Origin: Larimichthys crocea | Lineage: Eukaryota; Chordata; Actinopteri; Sciaenidae | Direction of reading: 5' to 3' | NCBI RefSeq assembly: GCF_000972845.2 | Contig: NC_040013.1 | Coordinates: 10,752,061-10,816,060, forward strand | DNA length: 64,000 nt | Part shown: positions 1 to 11,855 of the stretch, piece by piece | How positions within the stretch are numbered: the stretch's first letter is position 1 | Layout of the letters: every line of letters begins with the position of its first letter | The notes under the pieces: generated by a model | Seen by the model: only the letters and a program-made list of their open reading frames with translations | Databases searched by the model: none | Told to the model about the DNA's origin: nothing | Program-made: the position numbers and the translations under genes

Positions 1-55
1 CATCCACTTGTGTTTGTCACATGGGTTATTCCTGTCAGCGTGACATTTATGTCTG

Positions 56-90
<35 letters not shown>

Positions 91-1506
91 ACAGTCTTCC
101 ATATAGTGTCTGTCTGAGCCCGGCCAACTCATTACACATAGATCAAGTGGGAATGCAAAATTTGAGAGAGGAGGAGGGATGGTGGGAGAGGGAAAGAGGG
201 AGAAAAGGAGGTGGAGGGGATGGGGGGGAGAGGAGGGGTTGTGGTTCAATCTGAACTGGTTGGATAAACAGGGTGGTGAAAAGCAGAATAAACTGTAGAT
301 TTGTGGTGTGCCAGCACTGAAAATAGCAGTGATTGCATCAATATTTTGATTCAGCAGAAGCCCATCAGCGCCTTAGCATTCCACATCAGCCATTTCCTAC
401 ACTTTTATTATCAGAATCGTAATGTTAAACACCAAATGCTTTACCATTTCTGGTGCTTGACTTGACAAATTCATTCACATGCTGGAATCATATGCAGCTG
501 ACGAATGACAAACAGCAGTTAAACTAATGCCGTATGACCACAAATAGCGCGGGGGTTTCCTGGCAGATGCTAAAAGAGGTGTTACAGTCATGTAAAAGGC
601 CGCAAAGTAAAGATGGGTCATTAGTGGTTTATCGTAAATCCAAATCATAAATACACTTTTTGAAATGGCATTTCCATCCGTTAAGTGAGAAGGGTAATAA
701 TATGTCTGCCACAGTCAGTCACACTGTATGTATTTTTATCCACCAAGCGTGCTCAAGAAGATGAATGGCTGGCAAAACAAACTCGCATTAAATGTAAAAT
801 CCTGATTTTGCAATGGAGAATTCATTGTTAAAGAAAATAAGTTGAAGCTTAATCCCTGTTTGGGGAGACGCCCATTAGAGATGCCCTGACTCATGCATTA
901 ACAGTGCTTTACTTTGAGCAGCATAAGTGACCCACAGTGAGGTTAACCACACCTACGGCCGTGGTTAGGGTTAGGGTTCCATCCCGGTCTCCCTCCTACC
1001 ACAAATCAAACAAACAAACAGAGACCTAGCAAACATTAAGCTGGATTCTCCCACTGTTAACTGGTCTGTCTCAGACTTAGCTACTCCTTTGTTCACGTCT
1101 TGTGTCTCTCCCACCTTCACACAGCACTCATAACTCAAACGCAGGCAATGGGAGGATGGAGAAGAACATCAAGGACAACTGGTCCTCATCCTCTCCTCAT
1201 TCATTTTAACTGACCTCAATCTGTCCTCCATAGCATAATGATCTCCCTTGTTACATGAAGTGAAACCATGGGAATATATGACCACTATACTTCTGATTTT
1301 CCTTCTCTTCTCTCCTGCTGTCACTTCTTTCCGTTTTCAACACACAAACACACACCCCCCTCTCTTTCTTGTTTTCCTCACCTCTTCTTCTTTCTCTATA
1401 CTTCTTGGCCGGGCAACGTGCAAATCTCACATAGTTAATTGTTCTCTAATCTAGCTTACTCTCGTAATTGTAGTCTCCTTGCAAATATTCTCCATTCTAA
1501 ATGCAG
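1..1506 (+). other. smoc2 intron (3' part)
   Basis: No exon of the first thyroglobulin or Kazal-like domain is visible here. The stretch holds a (CT)n microsatellite at 59-86, a purine-rich G/A tract at about 164-238, and a short TTAGGG pair at 964-977. Otherwise nothing is recognisable. Confidence 0.6.
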
Positions 1507-4500
1507 ATGAGACTGGCCTAGTGGTGGATCCACAGCCTGCTACTGATGACGAAGGTGAGCTTTTATCTGTCAGACTGTGAGTAAAAATGGTTAACATTGC
1601 GTCTGTGTTCACTGAGACACCACTGACTAAATTAAAAGCGTAGCCTCAAAATATCCTTAAAAGGGAAGAGGAGTACACGAAGCATTAACATTATCATGCT
1701 TAAATAAGATCACTGGGGAATGTGATAGTAAAACATTTTTTTTATTGATAAGAAGTACAAGATTTAAAGGAAAGCTTCAGTTTCAGCATGAATTGTGTTT
1801 TAGCTCTTTTTTCCCTCTTGCATTTGATGTTGATGCAATTTTTGTTGAACAGCAGCTTCTGTAGCCACAGGTTACAATAACAGGATATCAATACATATTA
1901 AAATATCCATGTAATAAGTAAATGAGAGATATGTAGCATACACTAATGACCATTACCTAGCTACCAAAGCTGCTGGTCATACCAGATCAAGTATAGCAAC
2001 AAAGCACCTGAGTGTTTAATTTGAGTTACTGGTCTGTAAAAATGCTTCATATTAAACACACCATTAAAATATGATAAACTGTGATTTATTTGCATGCTAA
2101 ATATGTCCAACATCATATAAAGTAGTTGATCCAATTTAAACAGCTGCAACATTAAAGTGTTACTTAAATGTTATTGCACCAATAATAATAATCAAATAAT
2201 TTATAGTAATATAAGATGGTGAAAGGGCTAAATCTGCAAAATAAATACTTTTACTTTTGATGTTTTAAGCATGTTTTACTGAACTCTGAATTTTGAATGC
2301 AACATTTTCACTGGAGTATTATTTTGCAGTATTAGATTGTTATGTTCACTTCCTTTAAACTGGGAGAGAAAACAATTTCCTCCATTTCTAGTTCAATAAA
2401 AATAATCCATCACTGTGAACGGATAGCAAACAGCCACATTTTGCACAATTACATTTCAGCACTTTCATCAGCCTTTTATATTTTCAAAGTAGTGCTTTAT
2501 GATTTCATGTTATTGTGATTATTTGATAAGACAGCAGGTGACTAGGTCATAGTTTACTCTTTTTGCTGCTATATTTCTGGTCACAGCTGTCAAATGTAAT
2601 TTACGTTTCACCTCCATTCCAGCAGTTTGAGATACGATAACCTTGATGTGCATTTTACAGTCTGTGATTTTTGGAACCACCAGGTTTGGCTCACATGATA
2701 TATGAGTGTGTTTTCGGTTGAAGCTAATAAAGCTGTCTTGGTGATTTCTTTCAGACATCATTTCCCAGTACCCCACTCTGTGGACAGAGCAGGTTCGCAG
2801 CCGACAGAACAATAGAACCAGAGCACCATGTGAGTTTCTAAGACCACTTTTTCTTTAATGACAGCGATCGGGTGTTTGCAAACCTCAACTGAAAGCACGC
2901 TCTGTGTTTTTCCTACTTGTGTGAGCAATCATGGTTTGAGGCTGTTCCTGTCTTTTAAGGACAGATGGTGGGTTGTGAAACCAATACATCTTGGTGTTGG
3001 AGTGCGTCAGGCTTTGAGGATCTGCTTCTCTGTGGTTCTTTGCACTGCAGCATATCTGTAATTATCAGCACATGGCACAAACACAGGATCTCCTATTCTT
3101 CAAGCTGGTCCACTCAGCCCCCCTTTACACACACGCATGTTTATCTTATTGTACCGATCAGTTGCGTCTTTGCTCTTTGGGGAAATATGTTGCTTTATGC
3201 ATAAAACAATACTATTTGGAGGCCAGTGCAGAGATGAGAACCCTGTGTGCGTGTGTGCATTTGTGTGTGAATTCCATTATCATAATTTACAACCAATAAA
3301 AAAAGCCTGAGAAATGCAGCATTGATGGTTTTGATTACCATGTGCTCTTTGGGGTATTGGGGTGAAAAAAAACACACCCGCCCCAACAAAGAGAGCGCAT
3401 ACGGAGGAACTGGAGCGAATGGAGTCGGTTGAGAAAGCGGGGAGGCATTTCATTTGGTCTCTTTTGTGTGGGTAAAGATCTCTAATGAAAATAAACAAAG
3501 AAAAGGGATATCCATAATCCCGCAGTAGCTTCCGAGCCTTGAGGCGAGCAACGAAGAGAGAGAGAGATCGGTGATGAAAGCCTTCATGGCCAGAAGAGCT
3601 CTACTTTCATCCTTGAGTTTAATGCTCAAAATCTCTGTTGGAGAGCTAAACGGCAAAGAAGGCTGCTGCACAGAAAAAAAGTCTGATTAGATCCTGCTGA
3701 GGCTCTGCAAAACCCCATCTTTCTCCCATCGAGGCCGCTGTAGTCACTGTATGTATGGATAAAAGAAAGGATCATAAGGCATTGCATTTTTCCCCCTGGG
3801 AATTTTGAACATGTAAACATATAGATCCCTGGTACTTTACAGTACCCTGCAGCAGTGTGTGTGTGTGTGTGTGTTCAAGTGGGTGTGCGAATGTGAAGAC
3901 CCGACTGACCACTGTTTCTGCTTTTGTCTTGTCTGTTTCTCTCTCTGTCACACATATCCAAAGAGGGCAGTTGAGTGTCCAAATATTTACTTAACTTGGG
4001 GCATAGGGAGCTGTACTTAGTCATTAGCCCGTTAATATCCGTAAACAGTGCCACGGGGGGCTGATACAGCAGTCTACACACACTGTCTCTAGGCACTCGT
4101 CCTCCACCCCTTTGTCTTTTCCAGCAATTCAACCTTCCTTTTCAGAAGTTTTTTTTGAGTGTAATGCGAAAAGAAATGAATTTTTAACATGCAGTATTTT
4201 GTGTAAATTTAAAATGTGTTAACCAGATCTAAAGCGTGACTTTTATTCTGAACTTGAAACAAACCCTCTTCTTTATGCAGAGTGTTTGTGTCTGGGCCAT
4301 GCATTTGCCAAGTTACACGATCTAGAGTGAATGCTGTTTTTGCAGGCGTGTATGTGTGTTTGTTTGTGTCACCAATCCACTGATGTCTCTGCTGATTTCT
4401 ATATGACTTCTGACCCCTGTTTCCAGCCTCTTCATGTGACCAGGAACAGCAGTCTGCCCAGGAAGAAGCGAGGCAACACAAGAACGATGCTGTATTTGTA

Positions 4501-7500
4501 CCAGATTGTGCCCAAGGAGGACTGTACAAGCCGGTCCAATGCCACCCCTCCACCGGCTACTGCTGGTGTGTACTGGTGGACACCGGACGGCCCATACCTG
4601 GGACCTCCACCAGGTGGGAGAGACTGAACCTATACAAAACTCATGTGTTATATGGTCATTATGGAGCATATATGGTACTTTCACCATAATTTACAAAGAT
4701 TTTTATTGCTCAGTTCTTTGTGGTAATCAAACCTGGCAGTTGTTATAAAAAACAGGCTAGAATGGCCACTTGGTAAACAGACTGTCCAGCTGGATGGCCT
4801 TGCATCTTCTGCACTATGTCTATGAACAACGTCTGAAACCATGCAAACTTTATAGAGCGTGTATGTCTCTATTTATAAGAAATTGTTAGTAATAAAGCAA
4901 CTTTCAGACAACAAAAAGAAGCTTCTGTATTTGAGACTGCACATAAGTCTGAAATAAGCAGGCAGACAGACATCTCCATTGCAGATGAGACAGAGTGACT
5001 CAGTGGTCTGGTGAGCGGCAGGTCAGAGGTCAGTCAGGCTGGCAGAATGGGGCACTAGTGCACTCTTATTGAGAAGCGAGGCTGGGTATCAGATTAACAA
5101 GGCTTCAGGCAGAGTGCCAGACAGCACATTAGCACACATATGGAAGCGTGGATTTCCCCCCTTCTCTCTCCTTGTCCCAGGCCAGCTTTTGGCCCAGTTG
5201 CACAGCAGCAATCGGGGCTCCGTCGGCTCTCCAAGGGAGGCCGTGAAAGCTTCCTTGTGTCCCACGCTCCCTGTCTGCTTCTTTCCCTCTATCTCTCGCT
5301 TTCTCCCCCCTCCCTTCCCCTTTCTGTCCTCATACCAGTCCTAAATCCCTCCCCTCTTTTTGGAAGTGTTTCACAGCCTCTGGTTTGCCACGAAACAATT
5401 ATTTGAATCCCTGAGATTTAACTGTACGGGGGTAATTGGAAAACATGGGATTTCTCTCTGATTTTACAACAAGGATAGTTTTACTGTTATAAACAACCCC
5501 TTTTACGCATTCAACTTTGAATGAATTGGCATTTTCTCACATGGTGTATTTTCTGTCCTAGGTATGAGCAGCCAAAGTGCGATGGCAATGCCAGGGCCCA
5601 CCCAACTAAACCTAAGGACCATTATAGAAGCAGACATCTCCAAGGTATGTCTCTGAAGACTGGACTCAGTCTCTGTTTTTCCTCTCTGTTCAGACCACAT
5701 GGTGAAGTTCTTCAGCAGTCGGCCCCCTACTGCTGCCATGCTTCCAAGGTTGTGATAACAAAGGGTGTGTGTGTGTGTGTGTGTATGTGTGTGTTTGTTG
5801 ACATCATTAGCACTGTTGGTCAAGGAAATACTTGATAAAGAGTTGAGGATTGCCAGATACTGCTCCTCACTGGTCAATAAGCAAGGAGACAGAGACGGAT
5901 CGGGGTTAGAATTAATCTTTAACTGACATGGGAGATGGAGGATAGTGTGATGATAGCACAGAGGAGAAACAGCAGGAAGGAGAGGTACAGATAATGGATT
6001 ATAGGATGCCAGAGACAGGTTGTGATAGAAGGACTGATAACAGTATAGATAAGTAAATTGAGGGTTGGAGAGGAGCTTGGGGGTGTTGGGCTTAGTTACA
6101 GGTGGGACTGTGTTTGCTCTTTTAGGTGGATCTTTGCTAATCAGTGTTTGACAGTTCAAAACTGCAGAATTGGATAGAATGGATAGAACTGAAGACTAAA
6201 TGTGTGTCACATTATTCTGAGGCACATTTTTAGAAACAGTTCAGAAAAAAAGCGTTTGATCAAGTAAAACAGGCTGCTTTCACTGGAGACCCTCCAAGAA
6301 TGATCAGTTGTTTCAGCAAATGCCCAAAAAAACAGCATATGTTTACTTTCAACTGACAAAGCAAATGGTCGAGGTGGTTGGATGGGTCAGCAAAACATCC
6401 GTCTTTGGCACAACAGACTGCTGGTCGCTTCCCATGTCAAACTAACAGTCGGGTTGGATTCTCTTAACAATAACCACCTAACCTGATCATAACCAAGTAT
6501 TTATTTGAACAAAAAACACATTTTAACCCTAACCATGAGCCTAACTAAACCGTAACCATAGGGGTATCAGATCAAAACAACTGACAAGGTATGCTGTCCT
6601 ACCAATATGAAGTGTCAGATAAGAAAATGCTAATGCTTATTTATCATTTCTGCATTTACATTTACTAGGGAGTCTGTTTTGAGTCCAGTTTAACTGAAAG
6701 GCGGAGGGAAAAACAATTTAAAAAATGAATGAAATAGTTGGTGGTGTGTGACTGATGTAAAGCATTTTGCACTCCTGGGTCCAAAGGTACATAGAACAGG
6801 GCTACAGGGTGCAAAGTGGGTAATCAGAGTAGCACAAACTTATTTAAAATGTGTTACTTTATGTACTTTATGGTACAAACATGCTTTTTCTTAAAGGAAA
6901 TCTTCATTCCACCTACTGATCTAATTGCTCTGGAGCAGGGTCACCATCTGCACAGCTTTACTAAGTAACTCACAAGTAATGAAACTTAACCAGTTTTGAG
7001 CAGGTCTGCCTTAATGCAGTTGTCTGAAGCATCCATTTAGGTGTCAAAATGAAAGTGACGGTTTAAATTGTTTCCCAAACTTGATTTTGCTTGACTGTTT
7101 CCGGTTCTAACTTTCACCCATTCTTCTTATCATATTGACACAGTTTTACAATACAGTGGATGGAGTGAATTCACCTTTGTTTTCATGCCATTTATAAATA
7201 CTAGATGATAAATCTAGTCTCAAGTAATTTCATGACTCTTCATAAAATGAATGATAGGCAAAGTAGTGTTATAGCTTTCAGGTGCTGCACATAACTAAAT
7301 CAACGAAGGGTGCTTGGCAAATTAGCTAGGTTTTTTTGGTGGTTTGGTAAACACGTTAATAATCCAGCATATGAACAGAGCTGCCACTGTTCCCATCCCA
7401 TCCATAACTGTTTATGTAAGAGTGTGCCGGGCCAGAGCTGTGCTCTTTGCTCGCAGGTGCTGCATTTAGCAGCAGAGCAGCACTCTGTCTCTACTCCGGC

Positions 7501-10500
7501 ACACTTGTACAGTGTGTATAAAATAGTGAGGATAGACAGTCACAGATGAATGCTCTTTAGACCAACAAATGTTACTCATCTTTGCCTTTCAGTGGTACTG
7601 GTACTGGTACTGGTACTGGTTTATTATTGCTAAGATATCGAGCAGGATTAATTACAGTGTATATCTGTCAGAAACAGAAAGTGTGAGATGGTGATGGGGT
7701 GGAAAACAGCCACAAATATCCCATGAGAACGACCTCAAGCCCAACCAAACACCTCCTAAACACATAGTGGTAGGACAAAAAACAATATACTTATTCAGCC
7801 ATGCACTCACCTAACGCAGACGCTCACACGACTACACAGACTTCATTCTAAACCTGTCAAAAAAACTCTGCACCGTATCAGCCAGGTCTGCAATTATAAA
7901 TTACACTAGGACACAGTCAAAAAACACAGCATCTTGTTTTCTTTATGAGCAATTGCGTCAACGGCTGTAAACCCTGTTACTGTACGAACGAGGGATAATT
8001 ATAAATGTTGCCTTCACTTTGCTGCAGCCCATTTGCTGTTGAAGCGCTGGTGTTGAGAGGTTTATGGGGCGAGATGCGAGAAAGGAGAACTTTGCCCTGA
8101 AAGGGGCAGGAGAGGAAAGTGGAGTATTTGGCTAGCTTTCTCCCCAGAGCGGGATCATGGGATAGCATTGGGGCAGCCACTGGGAGCTGCGGCTGTGAGT
8201 GCTGACAGGACTCTGCCCCATGTGGCTCCATAGAAAAACACTGCTTCTTATTGACAGTAACACACGGGCACACACATGCAAACATGCACTTACTGGCCAA
8301 CTTTTTACCAGTAGTGGATATATGTAGGCAAATGAATAGTGCTGCAGCTCTTTTCAACATGAAAAAAATGTAATCATTTGAGGCTTTCTCAACTTGATTC
8401 CATCCTGAAACTGTCAGACTTGGGTATTACATAAGTATAATCATTATGGAATAAGACATCGGTCGTTTACTGCTGCAGCCTTGAACTGAATGGAAAATGT
8501 CCAGACTCAATTTCCTTTAAATGACAGCAGGAACATTTGTGTCCTGCTGCTCAGCTAAACGTTGTCCAGACAGACAGAAGCTGATCTGTCCTGCCCCCAC
8601 AAGAAAAAACCTTTGCTGTCAAGAGGAAGGGACTGGAGCCTCACCTGATGGCGTCCCATTTGAATGAACTGCAGACACGCTCAGATTCCTCAGCATTACA
8701 GAGAGGACGTGTGCTCTCCATGAAAAATACTGAGCCTCAAACAAGTCCAATTGCATCCCACAAATCTCTGTAAGAAGCCAGATAAAAACACTTTGCCTTC
8801 TGTGGTTGAAATTGTGTGACTGTCTAGACTAATTTACCACAAGACGCTCCACAAGGCACCGGTTTGGCCATTAACAGGTGGGTCAGATATTTTACTGGGC
8901 TAGATCCAAGGAGGGCCTACTAAAACTTAAGTGCAAGTCTGTTCCGCATGTAAAGGAGGCCGTGGAACAGTTAGGACATGTGAATTTTTCGGTGCAGACT
9001 GCTAAATCCCTGCGCTACTCGGGAAAAGGTAGATTGGAGGCTGGGTGTTTATGCCAATGCTGGTCGCCACCTGTTAGAGGGGAGCAAAGCATGCTATTAT
9101 CTCCAGCACAGGAGAATCTGGCCCCGCAGGCCTGGGCCATAAAAAGAGTAGCAAACGGTGGAGAATTTCTTCTTCTCCACAGGCAGAATAGCAGAGGGAA
9201 GCTGGACTGTGAGAAAGCAGGGGAGAGCCGGGAGAGGAATCCAGGAATCTCTCAGGCCTCTGTAGCCTTCAGCTCTTGCAGAACAACCTTTGCCTCCTCA
9301 CTCTTAAAACTATATGGCCTACCAGACAATTACTATTATTAAGGTCATTCCATCCCAGTTGTTCCTCATTTCTATTTTTTTCCTGTCATTCTGCACATAA
9401 TAACGCTTACCTTATAGAATTATGGACTAGCTATATCAGTCTATTCTCTGGATGATATTTCAAGTAGTAATCCTACGACACACTGAAGATCAGGTGTTAG
9501 GATGTATATCTTTAGACAGCCCTCAGACAAACTAACAATGTGTCTGTGTCAGTCTGTGACTGTATTTGGTCCCCTCGATGTCTCGGGTGAGTGTCAGGTG
9601 CTGTATGTTGACTTTTGTCCATAAATACAATATTCTTTAACATCCTCCGTGCTCCAGCTGTCAAAACCACTCAGGGGCCTCCAGGATGATTGGCAGGTAC
9701 CCTCTTCCTACTCAAGATGAGGGGAGGTCTGACACTTTATGAGAGGGAGTAAAAGACAACCATGAGTGTCTTGTTTGAGTATATTTTCTCTTCTGTCGTC
9801 TTTACTGTATGTTAAAAGCACACTGCCTGTTACATGATGTTCCTCCCCAAACATTTATTAGGCCACCTATGATGGCAGTTAATTCTTCTGTGTTTGCTGA
9901 CATGTATGTACAGTTACTTCCATATGAACAGAATATGAATGCTCGCACACACTCAATCAGGTATCCATGGTTTATTTTCCAGGTTGTCCTGGGGCAAAGA
10001 AAACAGAGTTCCTGACAAGTGTTCTTGATGCACTGTCGACAGACATGGTGCACGCCGTCACAGATCCAGCATCTGCCGGAAGGTATGACATTCGGAAATG
10101 GATGTATACATCTTGGGATTATTAATGAACAAAAGAGCATAAAACTATTCTGCCTGATAGAGGGTCGATATTTGATGAACTGATTTCCTCTCATTTAGGA
10201 TGGCTGAGCCCGATCCCAACCACACCCTGGAGGAGAGGGTGGTGCACTGGTATTTCAGTCAACTGGACAAAAACTCCAGTGGGGACATTGGAAAGAAGGA
10301 GATCAAGCCTTTCAAACGCTTCCTGCGCAAGAAATCCAAGCCAAAGAAGTGTGTGAAGAAGTTTGTGGAGTACTGTGACATCAGCAATGACAAGGCGCTG
10401 TCTCTTCAGGAGCTGATGGGTTGCCTCGGGGTGACCAAAGAAGAGGGTGAGCTGCACAACACAACCTGATGTCTAAATGTATTCTCCTGACCAACATCAG

Positions 10501-11855
10501 CCTTCAAACTTGCTTATTGATTGTGCCATGTGATTTTTAACAACTCTAAACAGCAACTGTCCAATCATAGCTTAGCACATGATGCTGTGGTAGAAAATCC
10601 AATAACTCACACTTCCATAAAATGTCACTTCAGATGGCAAAAATGACGATCGCCAGCTGGAAACAAGAAGCCTGCTCTTGTTAACACATGTTTGAAATCA
10701 AATACCCATGGTCTCAAAAATACTAATATAGATTTTTAAATGGTAAAACTGTCACCAGTATCATTGTGTCTTACATAAAGTGTTTGGATTTGACAGCTTG
10801 TATAGCAACACTAAGGGGACTGTGCTTATGTGAAAACAAAAACTTTTTAAGATTTATGTCACATTTTGTCTCATAGGGGCCAAACCAGGAGAAGGCTTAT
10901 CTTCCAGTAAACTAGTAAGTAATCGCCTTCTCCCATATTACTGGATAAAATGTCTGGGAAAGAGAAATTGGTGGCACATCTAGTGTCTGGCTGTGATTTC
11001 TTTAGTGTTGATTGAGACAGGAATTGACAGTCACTAGAAAAAGCTGTCAGACTAAGCACAAAGAAACAAGGCAATGTGTCAAACTGACAAAACTTCAATT
11101 TTCTCTCCTCAGAATCCCTCGAAGAAGCAAGGCTAAGCCAGCAGCTGAGATTTCCCCTCCCGCATGGAGAATCTGCCCTCACCAATCGGCAATAATGGAA
11201 ACCATAGTATTTGCACTTTGTACTTTAAAAAAAAAAAAATGTAAATTCACTTTGTAGAAATAAGGTATTTAAACAGACTGCTGAATCTGTGAATGATGTA
11301 GTTAGCTTTTTATGTCCTGACAAACAAAAATTATTTAACACATACAATGTATGTGTGTCTTTGTGTGTCTAAAAAGTATACTTTTCAGAGTTGTACAAGA
11401 TTTCATGTTTGATGTTGCATTTTGTGCCCCTTCCCACCCAGTGTACTTTTCCTCTCACGTTGATGATGTTAAAGTGAATATATGAATGGTTTGCCACACG
11501 GCTACAATAACTTAGACCATACCATCTCTCATGTACTGACCTATAGCATCTCTTCTTGGGTTTTTTTGTACAGCTGTTTGCAAGAATGTTTTAAACATAG
11601 ATCATAAAAACGTCCTACATGTTCACATGTATTCATGTTTATTAGAAATAAAGAACTCTTTTATATGTTCTGTCCTCTGTGGTTCTGCAGGCCTCAATGA
11701 GTCAAAGAAGGTTAATTGGGTCAGCAAATTCCTTTGTTTCTCTCTAATCCAATTAGTCTTCTATATGTTTTCCTTCTCCATGTATAAATCTTGTAATGTC
11801 TTTTCCTTTTTGTGTTTTCTTGCTATGTCTTTAATAAAACACCTTGTTGACACAG
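1..11855 (+). CDS. smoc2: smoc2, 3' part of gene (eight coding exons plus 3'UTR); 5' exons lie outside the window
   Basis: SMOC2 is a secreted, calcium-binding matricellular protein of the SPARC/BM-40 family that modulates growth-factor and BMP-type signalling in the extracellular matrix. Joining 1507-1554, 2755-2829, 4427-4613, 5562-5644, 9983-10082, 10199-10446, 10877-10914 and 11113-11136 gives one continuous frame of 267 residues with matching phases throughout. Visible parts in order: an acidic linker (residues 1-41), a second thyroglobulin type-1 domain with six cysteines and the CWCV core (about 45-110), a linker, then the extracellular calcium-binding domain with two EF-hands (DKNSSGDIGKKE at 188-199 and a degenerate DISNDKALSLQE at 225-236). 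The tail ends SKKQG. The stretch GDIGKKEIKPFKRFLRKKSK fits SMOC2 rather than SMOC1, which I recall as having NDINKREMKPFKRY here. Signal peptide, Kazal-like and first thyroglobulin domains are not in the window. Human SMOC2 is about 446 residues, so roughly 190 are missing upstream. Confidence 0.95.
59..86. repeat. (CT)14 microsatellite
   Basis: Uninterrupted CT dinucleotides, followed about 80 bases later by a purine-rich tract on the same strand. Confidence 0.95.
1507..1554 (+). CDS. smoc2: smoc2 exon: short acidic linker
   Basis: This 48-bp exon follows acceptor ATGCAG and ends at donor GGTGAGC. It starts with the last two bases of a codon and ends with the first base of one. It reads ETGLVVDPQPATDDE, an acidic, poorly conserved linker between the two thyroglobulin domains. 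The exon is called mainly because its phase fits the strongly conserved next exon. The first base of its first codon lies upstream of the window. Confidence 0.75.
2755..2829 (+). CDS. smoc2: smoc2 exon: conserved YPTLWTEQV linker
   Basis: The exon follows acceptor TTTCAG and ends at donor GTGAGT (75 bp). It encodes IISQYPTLWTEQVRSRQNN, closely matching the human SMOC2 segment containing RYPTLWTEQVKSRQN. Its phase (two leading bases, one trailing base) agrees with both neighbouring exons. Confidence 0.93.
3855..3874. repeat. (GT)10 microsatellite
   Basis: Uninterrupted GT dinucleotides in a smoc2 intron. Confidence 0.9.
4427..4613 (+). CDS. smoc2: smoc2 exon: second thyroglobulin type-1 domain
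   Basis: This 187-bp exon lies between acceptor TTCCAG and donor GTGGGA. It encodes SSCDQEQQSA, then VPDCAQGGLYKPVQCHPSTG and the diagnostic YCWCVLVDTG. Five of the domain's six cysteines are here and the sixth is in the next exon. Thyroglobulin type-1 repeats often bind or inhibit proteases, and in SMOC proteins they flank the family-specific region. The reading frame differs from the frames of the open stretches that overlap it on both strands. Confidence 0.96.
5562..5644 (+). CDS. smoc2: smoc2 exon: end of thyroglobulin domain and basic linker
   Basis: This 83-bp exon lies between acceptor CCTAG and donor GTATGT. It encodes YEQPKCDGNARAHPTKPKD and then HYRSRHLQ, which supply the sixth cysteine of the thyroglobulin domain and the start of the basic linker. 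Human SMOC2 reads YEQPKCDNTARAHPAKARD at this point. Confidence 0.95.
5765..5795. repeat. GT-rich microsatellite
   Basis: GT dinucleotides with one interruption (GTATGT). Confidence 0.9.
7594..7620. repeat. (GGTACT)4 hexanucleotide repeat
   Basis: Four perfect tandem GGTACT units plus a partial unit in the large smoc2 intron. Confidence 0.9.
9983..10082 (+). CDS. smoc2: smoc2 exon: start of extracellular calcium-binding domain
   Basis: This 100-bp exon lies between acceptor TTCCAG and donor GTATGA. It encodes CPGAKKTEFLTSVLDALSTD and then MVHAVTDPASAG, the first helix of the EC domain. Only SASAG-type residues near its end differ noticeably from human SMOC2. Confidence 0.96.
10199..10446 (+). 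CDS. smoc2: smoc2 exon: EF-hand pair of the EC domain
   Basis: This 248-bp exon lies between acceptor TTTAG and donor GTGAGC. It carries PNHTLEERVVHWYFSQLD, EF-hand 1 (DKNSSGDIGKKE), the basic KPFKRFLRKKSKPKKC segment, EF-hand 2 (DISNDKALSLQE) and MGCLGV. Cysteines at KKC, YC and GC fit the family's disulphides. If the intron were retained, the frame would continue only to a stop at 10467-10469, giving a short alternative tail. Confidence 0.97.
10877..10914 (+). CDS. smoc2: smoc2 exon: short C-terminal tail
   Basis: This 38-bp exon lies between acceptor TCATAG and a consensus donor GTAAGT. It reads AKPGEGLSSSKL after the split glycine codon and ends in phase 0. The tail of SMOC2 is variable in sequence, so the call rests on splice signals and phase. 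Confidence 0.8.
11113..11136 (+). CDS. smoc2: smoc2 terminal coding exon
   Basis: After a polypyrimidine tract and acceptor CTCCTCAG, the frame reads NPSKKQG and a TAA stop at 11134-11136. Human SMOC2 ends in a similar basic RKQG tail. The rest of this exon is 3'UTR. Confidence 0.88.
   Translation, partial: NPSKKQG
11647..11652 (+). terminator. polyadenylation signal, proximal (smoc2)
   Basis: AATAAA about 510 bases after the smoc2 stop codon. It is a candidate proximal poly(A) signal. Confidence 0.45.
11833..11838 (+). terminator. polyadenylation signal, distal (smoc2)
   Basis: AATAAA about 700 bases after the stop, followed by a GT-rich stretch (TTGTTGACACAGTC). It is a plausible main cleavage signal. 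Confidence 0.5.

Larger units (their letters stand above)
5645..9982 (+). other. largest smoc2 intron in the window (4.3 kb)
   Basis: This intron separates the thyroglobulin domain from the EC domain. It contains a GT microsatellite (5765-5795) and a (GGTACT)n run (7594-7620). A 154-codon + strand open stretch (8878-9342) lies in relatively GC-rich sequence, but I recognise no protein in it and see no splice context that would make it an exon. The GC-richer part, about 8.5-9.35 kb, could hold a conserved regulatory element, which cannot be judged from one sequence. Confidence 0.6.
11137..11855 (+). other. smoc2: smoc2 3' untranslated region
   Basis: About 0.7 kb of AT-rich sequence follows the stop, with an A-run at 11228-11239. 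Two AATAAA signals are present (11647-11652 and 11833-11838), so a shorter and a longer 3' end are possible. The outer boundary is inferred from the second signal. Confidence 0.6.

Noticed and set aside
964..977. Telomere-derived sequence (TTAGGG pair)
   Set aside because: Two units are too few to mean more than chance or a dispersed short motif.
5503..6159. 218-codon minus-strand open stretch
   Set aside because: It overlaps a real smoc2 exon on the opposite strand, includes a His-Thr run from a GT microsatellite and shows no known domain.
8878..9342. 154-codon plus-strand open stretch as a gene
   Set aside because: It lies in a smoc2 intron and has no recognisable domain, no matching splice phase and no promoter or poly(A) context.
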